A DNA stretch of 5,109 nucleotides, taken from Halobacteriovoraceae bacterium (lineage in GTDB: Bacteria; Bdellovibrionota; Bacteriovoracia; Bacteriovoracales; Bacteriovoracaceae). The notes below the pieces were generated by a model. That model was not told the origin of the DNA and did not search any database. It saw only the letters and a list, made by a program, of their open reading frames with translations. The stretch is taken from the NCBI GenBank assembly GCA_018663815.1, contig JABJPQ010000047.1, positions 1 through 5,109 of the forward strand, in the 5' to 3' direction. Shown here piece by piece: positions 1-4,738 of this stretch; positions within the stretch are counted from its first letter, which is position 1; each line of letters starts with the position of its first letter. The position numbers and the translations under genes were made by a program.

Positions 1-169
1 CAAATGCAACAAACTTATTTTTCTTATCTAAGAGTTTGGCCATGGTACCCGGGGCGACATCAGGTAGATCAGCAATTGCATCCTGAAACACCCATGGGTT
101 ACCTTGATTTATTTTTCGAACTAAATCACGGTTTAAATTTACTTTACAAATTTTTGATTTATTGATCAT
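1..169 (-). CDS. RlmI-like class I SAM-dependent rRNA methyltransferase, N-terminal PUA domain (partial)
   Basis: Only the first 56 codons are present; the gene continues beyond the left edge. The translation starts MINKSKICKV and contains RKINQGNPWVFQDAI (residues 19-33) followed by APGTMAKLLDKKNKFVAF (39-56). This is the pattern of the N-terminal PUA domain of the RlmI/RlmK-like family (23S rRNA cytosine-C5 methyltransferases, COG1092): a basic R-K-x-x-x-G-x-P-W-V-F strand, then the P-G segment and a strand ending in F-V/L-A. In that family the PUA domain helps bind rRNA and the SAM-binding Rossmann domain lies further C-terminal, outside the window. The ATG at 169 has AAAGG about 6 bases upstream. 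The gene lies 61 bases behind the AlkC-like gene on the same strand, so it could be the distal end of that transcript or have its own promoter. The exact position modified cannot be told from this fragment. Confidence 0.8.
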   Translation of the reverse strand, partial: MINKSKICKVNLNRDLVRKINQGNPWVFQDAIADLPDVAPGTMAKLLDKKNKFVAF

Positions 170-187
170 GATATACCTTTTTTTGGC

Positions 188-216
188 ATAATAAAGTATC
201 AGTTAACGATAGTCAC
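188..216 (-). promoter_or_regulatory. Candidate sigma-70 promoter for the rRNA methyltransferase gene
   Basis: On the minus strand, GTGACT (216-211) and TATTAT (193-188) are separated by exactly 17 bases. The matches to consensus are 4/6 and 5/6. The leader would be only about 10-12 bases but would still include the AAAGG ribosome-binding site. This would uncouple the methyltransferase gene from the upstream buf-alkC cluster. In AT-rich DNA such matches arise by chance, so confidence is low. Confidence 0.3.
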
Positions 217-230
217 GAGAAGATACAAAC

Positions 231-1337
231 TTACACGTTAAGTTCAAAGCCTAGCTTTTTACCAGTAACGCCATTGATTTGTAACGAGATATGATGTCTT
301 CCACTATAATGTTTACGGGTTGTTACCTTTTTAAAAGATATTTTTTTTATTATACTTACAACTTCATCTTCACCAATTATAAAATCTTTTAATCGAAATG
401 CCTTCGCTGAGAATCTTCCATCCTTTTTTGGAAAGTCGACAATATAATCGACAAGTAATTTATGAGCTTGTTTAGACTTATTAACAAGTTTAAAACTCAG
501 AGTTATAAAATCACCTTCTTGAATTAATTTGTGACTGAGCTTCATATTGGTCGCTCGAACTTCATCACACCGATGATAGCCATGAAGCAGTAATGCTTTT
601 GGATGACCTTGTTTTAAGAGAGTTCGGCTTGCATGTCGAATGATCCATTGTCTTTCTTTCGATTTTTTTTCCTTAGACCATTTGGTTAAAGTTTTAAGGA
701 GTAATTTTTCATCAAGCCTTGAAATATCATTAAGATGATTTGCGACACTTTTTCGAACATAAAGACTAGGATCATCTTTCAATTTTTCTAAAAATAAGAT
801 ATTTCGTGATAAGTTATTATTAATACTGACAACTTTCAACCCCCAAGGAAGATTCGGTCTTATACCTTCTGAACAGAGCCTTCTAATATGCTCACAAGGA
901 TCGTTTATCCAGAGATGTAACTGTTTAAATACCGCGATATCGTTATGATTAAGGTAAGGACGAATTGCAAACTCAGCAGAAAAACGTTTAGTCATCTCAT
1001 ACATTCCCTTAAAAGAAGTATTAAAATCATCGTGCCCATAATCTTCAATATATTGTAAAAGAGGCCAGGTCATAAAACCAGTGACTCCATTTTCTTTGCC
1101 TACCTCGGCCAAAGAGTTAATAAGAGATTGGATATTTTTTTTATAACTAGCTGGTAGACTTAAGTGAAGTTCATGACTCATTAATCGAACTCGGTCTTTT
1201 AATTCAAGACTCTCTAATGTTTTGAGAACATTTTTATGATACTTTTTTGCATCAAATTGTTTCCCAAAAGAATGCTCGAGCTGATGGCTAAATTTTTTCA
1301 ATGATTTTGGATTGAAAATATTTTTAAAAGGTTCCAT
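231..1337 (-). CDS. alkC: AlkC-type DNA alkylation repair glycosylase with C-terminal Ig-like domain
   Basis: This 368-residue protein is full length for the AlkC family (COG4335), which excises alkylated bases such as 3-methyladenine without flipping them out of the helix. The N-terminus MEPFKNIFNP is the usual family start, which supports the chosen ATG. Residues 1 to about 265 are HEAT-like helical repeats. Family blocks are visible as FAIRPYL (123-129), EHIRRLCSEGIRPNLPWGL (149-167) and VRKSVANHLNDIS (194-206). From memory of the Pseudomonas fluorescens enzyme, Glu121, Trp164 and Asp203 are key residues; here Glu122, Trp165 and Asp204 fall at matching places, so the enzyme looks active. 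Residues about 268-368 form the beta-rich Ig-like domain found in some AlkC proteins (VDYIVDF at 296-302, TTRKHYSGRHHISLQING at 339-356). The gene lies 10 bases behind bufC with only a weak ribosome-binding site, so it is probably translated from the buf transcript. Glycosylase assignment is firm; the exact base preference is not. Confidence 0.9.
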   Translation of the reverse strand: MEPFKNIFNPKSLKKFSHQLEHSFGKQFDAKKYHKNVLKTLESLELKDRVRLMSHELHLSLPASYKKNIQSLINSLAEVGKENGVTGFMTWPLLQYIEDYGHDDFNTSFKGMYEMTKRFSAEFAIRPYLNHNDIAVFKQLHLWINDPCEHIRRLCSEGIRPNLPWGLKVVSINNNLSRNILFLEKLKDDPSLYVRKSVANHLNDISRLDEKLLLKTLTKWSKEKKSKERQWIIRHASRTLLKQGHPKALLLHGYHRCDEVRATNMKLSHKLIQEGDFITLSFKLVNKSKQAHKLLVDYIVDFPKKDGRFSAKAFRLKDFIIGEDEVVSIIKKISFKKVTTRKHYSGRHHISLQINGVTGKKLGFELNV

Positions 1338-1347
1338 AATGTCAGCT

Positions 1348-1875
1348 TTACTCTTTCGTAACTAAGTACATCGTATCATTTTCATAAATAATACAAACAT
1401 TTTCAATGTTATTAGGATCAATCACAATATCCTCAACATTTTTATCATGAGTAATACAATCCCACAGAGCTAGGCTTCCCTTAGAAAGTTGTATACTTTC
1501 ATGCTGGTTTTCTTCGCTATGAAACCAAAACCAATCAAGCTGTGCAATAAAAAGCACATATGAGATATCTTTCAGCTCTGCTCTTTCAACTAAAAAGTGT
1601 CCTAGTTCAGCACCATAATCATTTAAGTTAGGCGATAAAGATGGCGTCTTTTGGATATACAAATTTCCAAAATAGTTAAAATTACTTTCTCCTAATAACT
1701 TTAAAACTGCAGGATAAGAATTCTTCAATGAATCTAGCAGAGTGTGTACATAACATTGTCGGTAAATATCTAATCCTTTTTCACTTCCAGCGACCAATAA
1801 CTCTTTGCTATCTATATCTTGGGATGACAAAACAAGGTTTGAAAAAAAATCTAAGCTATTAAATTTATCAGTCAT
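1348..1875 (-). CDS. bufC: BufC, DUF2063 partner protein of the bufferin-modifying enzyme
   Basis: A 175-residue protein of the DUF2063 family (COG3219), which accompanies DUF692 enzymes and is thought to recognise the peptide substrate and present it to the oxidase. Family marks are IYRQCYVHTLLDSLKNSYPAVLKLLGE (residues 37-63, the Y-R...P-x-V-x-x-L-x-G-E block), SPNLNDYG (81-88) and the aromatic-rich LDWFWF (113-118). It is shorter than the roughly 250 residues common in this family; the N-terminal DUF2063 domain is intact and the C-terminal part is reduced. The start at 1875 is chosen because GAGGT lies 5 bases upstream and the family domain begins soon after; the frame stays open to 1965, but the extra 30 codons only shadow the end of bufB. 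It overlaps the bufB stop by 8 bases, implying translational coupling. The older label 'putative DNA-binding domain' for this family should not be taken as a DNA-binding function. Confidence 0.85.
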   Translation of the reverse strand: MTDKFNSLDFFSNLVLSSQDIDSKELLVAGSEKGLDIYRQCYVHTLLDSLKNSYPAVLKLLGESNFNYFGNLYIQKTPSLSPNLNDYGAELGHFLVERAELKDISYVLFIAQLDWFWFHSEENQHESIQLSKGSLALWDCITHDKNVEDIVIDPNNIENVCIIYENDTMYLVTKE

Positions 1876-2677
1876 ACAAAACCTCGGATACTTTTTCAAC
1901 TTGATGTAGCATAACGTCCAACTTAGGAATATTATTATCCCGCTCATAAAAAATGGGTAATCCAATTAGCTTATCTTGATATTTCTTGATCATTTGAAAA
2001 AGGTCATGATTGATATCGCTACCATGGGTATCTATGTAAAACTCACCCATAATATCAGGACCTGCGAGATGAATTTCTTTAACCATGGCCCAGTTTATCG
2101 TTGTCATATACTGATCAATATTTATTTTAAAGTTTTGAGAGTTAACCCAAATATTATTGAGATCAATTAATAGTTTGCAATTTGTATTTATGGCCAGTTG
2201 ATTTAAAAAATCTTCTTCCGCAATATCCGATTCAGCATAGGCCGTATAGTAAGTTGGATTTTCAACGATTAGTGTTTGTTTAAGCAGGTCTTGCAACTGC
2301 ATGACTCGATCAGAAGTATTAATTAGGTATTTTTTTGTATAAGGAATTGGAAGCAAGTCGTGGTGGTGAAATCCATTATTTGCTTGATAACTAAGATGAT
2401 CTGAAATTTGAAAAGGTTGGTAGGTATCACACAACTCTTTGATTTTTTTTATATAATGAGTATTGATAATATCACTACCCCCAATATTCATTCCTACGCA
2501 ATGAAAAGAGATTTCATAGTGCTCTCTGAGCTTAGCTAGTTTTTGGTGATGAGGTCCTAACGATAGCCAATTATCAGCAATAATTTCCAAAAAAGGAAGC
2601 TTTGGTAGCTGGGTTAAAATCTCATCAATATATTCAAGGCGTAGGTTGATCCCTACGCCTGTAAGATTTTTTTGCAT
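1868..2677 (-). CDS. bufB: BufB, DUF692/MNIO multinuclear non-heme iron oxidase
   Basis: A 269-residue TIM-barrel enzyme of the DUF692 family (MNIO; COG3220). Characterised members (MbnB, TglH, ChrH, bufferin BufB) use two or three iron ions and O2 to modify cysteines of a small peptide. The conserved blocks are in order: GVGINLR (7-13), FLEIIADNW (29-37), FHCVGMNIGG (58-67), SDHLSY (92-97), HHDLLPIPYT (105-114), IVENPTYY (137-144), LIDLNNIWVN (170-179), IHLAG (202-206), IDTHGS (215-220) and FYERD (243-247). They supply the expected metal ligands, likely His59, Asp93, His94, Glu139, Asp172, Asn175, His203, Asp216, His218 and Glu245. The usual HLAGH motif reads HLAGP here. Its substrate is almost certainly the bufA product encoded 5 bases upstream. 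The ATG has no Shine-Dalgarno sequence (only A-tracts precede it), so initiation probably depends on ribosomes finishing bufA. Confidence 0.93.
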   Translation of the reverse strand: MQKNLTGVGINLRLEYIDEILTQLPKLPFLEIIADNWLSLGPHHQKLAKLREHYEISFHCVGMNIGGSDIINTHYIKKIKELCDTYQPFQISDHLSYQANNGFHHHDLLPIPYTKKYLINTSDRVMQLQDLLKQTLIVENPTYYTAYAESDIAEEDFLNQLAINTNCKLLIDLNNIWVNSQNFKINIDQYMTTINWAMVKEIHLAGPDIMGEFYIDTHGSDINHDLFQMIKKYQDKLIGLPIFYERDNNIPKLDVMLHQVEKVSEVLYD

Positions 2678-2695
2678 TTTTTTTAGATTTTTTTG
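2664..2695 (-). repeat. Three A-tracts and an 11-base direct repeat across the bufA/bufB junction
   Basis: On the minus strand CAAAAAAATCT occurs at 2695-2685 and again at 2674-2664, 21 bases apart. The first copy ends bufA and the second covers codons 2-5 of bufB. Between them lies a run of eight A (2684-2677) holding the last two bases of the bufA stop and the first base of the bufB ATG. Length change in the middle tract would alter only spacing. Change in the bufB tract would shift its frame from codon 2. Seen directly; any functional role is inference. Confidence 0.7.
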
Positions 2696-2970
2696 GTTTT
2701 CATTACAACACCACCGGCGATTTTTTTACAAACACCCTGTGGAACATAAATCCATTCTTTAGGATCATTATCAACTTTAGCTTGTCCACCACAACCATGC
2801 CCGTTAGCTCCACAATCGTTGGCACCTTTTTTAGCAATACCAGAACATTTTACAACCGTATCACCTTTTTTGGCCCAATCTGGACCCATAGCATTAGCAG
2901 ATGGTGAATGTGCACCTAAGCCTGATAGAACAAGCCCTGTAACGGCCGTAAATGTTAAAGATTTTTTCAT
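2683..2970 (-). CDS. bufA: BufA, exported bufferin-type copper-binding peptide precursor (DUF2282)
   Basis: A 95-residue precursor. Residues 1-27 are a classical Sec signal peptide: MKK, a hydrophobic core ([15 protein letters not shown]) and an S-A-N-A cleavage site before MGPDW. The mature part has exactly four cysteines (42, 53, 60, 81) in the family pattern [22 protein letters not shown], then [13 protein letters not shown] and KIAGG. In characterised bufferins the two central cysteines become thiooxazoles and the outer two form a disulfide, giving a periplasmic copper-sequestering ribosomally made peptide; here those would be Cys53/Cys60 and Cys42/Cys81. Start choice: the frame opens at 2997 but the first nine codons would cover an excellent AAGGAGAG site, six bases upstream of the ATG at 2970, and would spoil the signal peptide. 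It is first in the buf cluster and by far the best-initiated gene, fitting a peptide needed in excess of its enzymes. Confidence 0.92.
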   Translation of the reverse strand: MKKSLTFTAVTGLVLSGLGAHSPSANAMGPDWAKKGDTVVKCSGIAKKGANDCGANGHGCGGQAKVDNDPKEWIYVPQGVCKKIAGGVVMKTKKI

Positions 2971-2976
2971 TGTTTT

Positions 2977-2984
2977 CTCTCCTT
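2977..2984 (-). promoter_or_regulatory. Strong Shine-Dalgarno site of bufA
   Basis: AAGGAGAG on the minus strand ends six bases before the ATG at 2970. It is one of the two strongest ribosome-binding sites in the window and decides the bufA start against the longer frame beginning at 2997. The contrast with the missing site of bufB suggests high peptide output relative to the modifying enzymes. Confidence 0.85.
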
Positions 2985-2997
2985 GTTTTAAAAACAA
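2983..2997 (-). promoter_or_regulatory. 15-base palindrome abutting the bufA ribosome-binding site
   Basis: TTGTTTT-T-AAAACAA on the minus strand is a perfect inverted repeat with 7-base arms and a single central base. Its proximal arm shares two bases with the Shine-Dalgarno site. The loop is too short for a stable RNA hairpin, so a protein-binding operator is the likelier reading. No known metal-sensor box was recognised. Palindrome seen directly; function inferred. Confidence 0.35.
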
Positions 2998-3011
2998 ATA
3001 ATACTATTAAG

Positions 3012-3036
3012 TGTAATGAAGTTTTATAATATTACA
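3012..3036. promoter_or_regulatory. Inverted repeat TGTAAT-N13-ATTACA upstream of bufA
   Basis: Six-base arms, 13 bases apart, lie 42 to 66 bases upstream of the bufA start, where a promoter or operator is expected. The gap 2971-3080 is very AT-rich and no single promoter stands out; several TATTAT/TATAAT-like hexamers exist without a well-placed -35. The repeat may be a regulator site, but short arms in AT-rich DNA are common by chance. Confidence 0.25.
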
Positions 3037-3080
3037 AAAAAGATAATATAATAATGCCATTAAGCTAAAGTGAAGCGTTA

Positions 3081-4013
3081 CTAATTAAGGTTATTTTTAG
3101 GATACAGCCGACCTTGATAGGTATCTCGCTCTTTCATTTTTCTAATAAGCTCATTATTTAAATCGAAAGTTGTTTCTGGCCAAAAAGGTGAAACAGTTAA
3201 CTCCTTAGAGGCTGATCCAAAAAGTCTTTGAATAACAATCGAAGGCCGCAGGTGTTCTAAAAACTCAATTAAGACATCTATATACTCTTCTTTATTTAAA
3301 AGCTTAAAAGGTTTGACCATATATTCATTGGCCATAAGCGTATTTTTAACGACATGGAGTTGATGAATTTTTAAGTAATCGATAGAAAGTTTAGACATTG
3401 CTTTTGCTGTTTCAATCCATTGCTCTTTTGTTTCCCATGGAAATCCAATAATGATATGAGCGCATATTTTAATTCCTCGGCCCTTAGTCATATCAATTGC
3501 ATCCACAAAACACTGATAATCATGCCCCCGGTTTATTCGCTCTAAAGTTTCATCATAAATAGACTCAATCCCATACTCGATAACAACTTCGTAATCTTTT
3601 GTGAGGTTTTCAAAATACGCTAGTTTTTCCCTATCAATGCAATCAGGTCGGGTACCAACGACAAGGCCGGTTATCTTATCTACTTCAAGTGCTTCATTAT
3701 AAATTTTCTTTAACTCACTCAGTGGGGCATATGTGTTTGAGTAGGACTGAAAATAAGCGAAGTATCCAACGACATTTTTATAACGGCCTACTGAGTAATC
3801 AAAGCCGCTTTGCAATTGGTCTTTAATTTTTAAATCATTTAATCGCGTGGCCGTGCCAAAACTTTTGTTATTGCAATAAGTACAACCGCCTACCCCTTTA
3901 GATCCATCACGATTAGGGCAAGTAAAATTAGCATCGATCGTAATCTTTTGGATTCGTCCGCCATAGCGTTTTTTGATGTATTTTCCGTAAAAATTAACTT
4001 CGTTAATATCCAT
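3081..4013 (-). CDS. yhcC: YhcC-type radical SAM protein (TIGR01212 family)
   Basis: A 310-residue radical SAM enzyme of usual length for the YhcC/TIGR01212 family. The iron-sulfur cysteines are Cys32, Cys44 and Cys47 in the family's expanded arrangement C-x11-C-x2-C (TCPNRDG...GGCTYC), rather than the classic C-x3-C-x2-C. Other family marks are GYFAYFQSYSNTYAPL (83-98), VVGTRPDCID (118-127), VIEYGIES (144-151), CAHIIIGFPWE (184-194), LKIHQLHVVKNT (214-225) and the C-terminal VIQRLFGSASKEL...TYQG (260-301). The family is related to the Elp3-like branch, but to my knowledge its substrate is unknown. The ATG at 4013 has TAGGG about 8 bases upstream. It precedes the buf cluster on the same strand with a 110-base gap and no clear terminator, so some read-through into bufA is possible, although a functional link is not suggested by the protein itself. 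Confidence 0.9.
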   Translation of the reverse strand: MDINEVNFYGKYIKKRYGGRIQKITIDANFTCPNRDGSKGVGGCTYCNNKSFGTATRLNDLKIKDQLQSGFDYSVGRYKNVVGYFAYFQSYSNTYAPLSELKKIYNEALEVDKITGLVVGTRPDCIDREKLAYFENLTKDYEVVIEYGIESIYDETLERINRGHDYQCFVDAIDMTKGRGIKICAHIIIGFPWETKEQWIETAKAMSKLSIDYLKIHQLHVVKNTLMANEYMVKPFKLLNKEEYIDVLIEFLEHLRPSIVIQRLFGSASKELTVSPFWPETTFDLNNELIRKMKERDTYQGRLYPKNNLN

Positions 4014-4035
4014 TATTTGCCCTAAAATCGTCTAA

Positions 4036-4064
4036 AGTATGTGATATATCAGCAGTTCTTTCAA
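4036..4064 (-). promoter_or_regulatory. Candidate promoter of the yhcC-like gene
   Basis: On the minus strand TTGAAA (4064-4059) and CATACT (4041-4036) are 17 bases apart. They match the sigma-70 consensus at 5/6 and 4/6. The predicted start near 4029 leaves a leader of about 16 bases including the TAGGG site. An overlapping alternative is TTGCCA with TATATC. The site lies in the 124-base divergent region shared with the TetR gene. Confidence 0.45.
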
Positions 4065-4102
4065 TGTGGCAAGAAGCATTTAGCTTAAGGAGTAATTAGC
4101 GC

Positions 4103-4131
4103 TTGATTCAAACGAACGATCGTGCTATTGT
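4103..4131 (+). promoter_or_regulatory. Promoter of the TetR-family gene (leaderless transcript likely)
   Basis: TTGATT (4103-4108) and TATTGT (4126-4131) are separated by exactly 17 bases. The -10 element ends only six bases before the ATG at 4138, so a transcript starting at the usual distance would begin at or next to the A of the start codon. No Shine-Dalgarno sequence precedes the ATG, which agrees with a leaderless message. Confidence 0.6.
4109..4130. promoter_or_regulatory. Likely TetR-family operator in the promoter spacer
   Basis: A 22-base imperfect palindrome with 8 of 11 pairs matching is centred between 4119 and 4120. It has an ACGATCGT core (4116-4123), flanking G/C pair (4114/4125) and CAA...TTG ends. 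It fills the spacer between the -35 and -10 elements of the TetR gene. Binding there would block RNA polymerase, the usual autorepression layout for this family. Palindrome seen directly; binding by the adjacent regulator is inferred. Confidence 0.55.
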
Positions 4132-4137
4132 GTAAGT

Positions 4138-4725
4138 ATGAATGTTGCAGCAGAGAGGAAATTAACCATTTTAAATACGGCCCTAAACCTAGTTAGGAAT
4201 ATGGGCTTTGAATCACTTTCCATTGCTTCGCTTGCGAAAGAAGTAGGTATGTCTAAGAGCGGTCTTTTTGCTCATTTTAATTCTAAAGAAAAAATGCATC
4301 TTATGATTTTAGACCATGCCGCATACACATTTGGAAATGATGTTTTTAAAAAATCTCTAAAATCTAAGCGTGGCCTTCCCCGCTTGAAACTAATCGTTCA
4401 CAATTGGGTTCGTTGGTACAAAACCGGAGAAGGTGGTACTTGCCCTTTTCTTGCAGCTGCAGTTGAGTATGATGCAAAGCCTGGCCCGGTTAAAGATAGG
4501 CTCCAATTACATACCAATACGCTTATTGCAACTTTAAATAAAAGTATCGAGCTTTGTATAGAGCAAGGGCACTTTAAGCCTAAAATAGATACGAAGAAAG
4601 TAACCTTTGAACTTTACTCAATCATTATTGGCCATCTTGTTTATATAAGAACGATGGAATTAAAATCAGCAAATAAAATATTTCAAGCATCATTAGATGA
4701 CTTAATTAAACGCAACTCAGCTTAA
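4138..4725 (+). CDS. TetR/AcrR-family transcriptional regulator
   Basis: A 195-residue one-component repressor of typical TetR length. The N-terminal DNA-binding domain spans about residues 5-55, with the helix-turn-helix at about 29-48 (IASLAKEVGMSK then SGLFAHF), followed by the usual S-K-E-x-M linker (49-53). The C-terminal ligand domain is helical and contains GGTCPFLAAAVEYD (99-112), a block seen in a TetR subgroup whose effector is not known to me. The ATG at 4138 is the only start that keeps the DNA-binding domain: the frame upstream has no start codon before a TAA at 4093, and the next ATG (residue 22) would remove helix 1. Divergent from the yhcC-like gene and 13 bases ahead of an alpha/beta hydrolase gene, it probably represses itself and the hydrolase. 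A hydrophobic ester or lipid-like effector would fit, but this is speculation. Confidence 0.9.
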   Translation: MNVAAERKLTILNTALNLVRNMGFESLSIASLAKEVGMSKSGLFAHFNSKEKMHLMILDHAAYTFGNDVFKKSLKSKRGLPRLKLIVHNWVRWYKTGEGGTCPFLAAAVEYDAKPGPVKDRLQLHTNTLIATLNKSIELCIEQGHFKPKIDTKKVTFELYSIIIGHLVYIRTMELKSANKIFQASLDDLIKRNSA

Positions 4726-4728
4726 AAT

Positions 4729-4736
4729 GGAGGGAG
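4729..4736 (+). promoter_or_regulatory. Shine-Dalgarno site of the hydrolase gene
   Basis: GGAGGGAG sits between the TetR stop and the ATG at 4739. Its GGAGG part is 5 bases from the start codon. It supports the upstream ATG over the internal one at 4796, which has a weaker AGGA of its own. With no room for a separate promoter, the hydrolase is read from the TetR transcript. Confidence 0.75.
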
Positions 4737-4738
4737 TT

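Noticed and set aside
198..213. Near-palindrome around GTTAAC between alkC and the rRNA methyltransferase gene
   Set aside because: The arms are only four bases and off by one in spacing; it is too weak for a terminator (no G+C stem or T-run) and unconvincing as an operator.
1876..1965. Longer start for bufC (30 extra codons)
   Set aside because: The extra stretch only overlaps the end of bufB in another frame, while the ATG at 1875 has a GAGGT site at good spacing and begins just before the family domain.
1976..2170. Open frame of 64 codons on the plus strand
   Set aside because: It lies wholly antisense to bufB, has no recognisable domain, and bufB is clearly the real gene.
2971..2997. 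Longer start for bufA (nine extra codons)
   Set aside because: Those codons would cover the AAGGAGAG site and place charged residues ahead of a normal signal peptide.
2819..3001. Open frame of 60 codons on the plus strand
   Set aside because: It is antisense to bufA and its signal peptide region, with no family resemblance.
3040..3080. Possible Rho-independent terminator after the yhcC-like gene
   Set aside because: The T-run on the minus strand is not preceded by a G+C-rich hairpin; the only inverted repeat, TAATG-G-CATTA, has a one-base loop and weak arms.
3060..4088. 10-base inverted repeat (TTAAGCTAAA at 3060-3069, its complement at 4079-4088) flanking the yhcC-like gene
   Set aside because: Matches of this length are expected many times by chance in 5 kb; there is no transposase, target duplication or longer homology.
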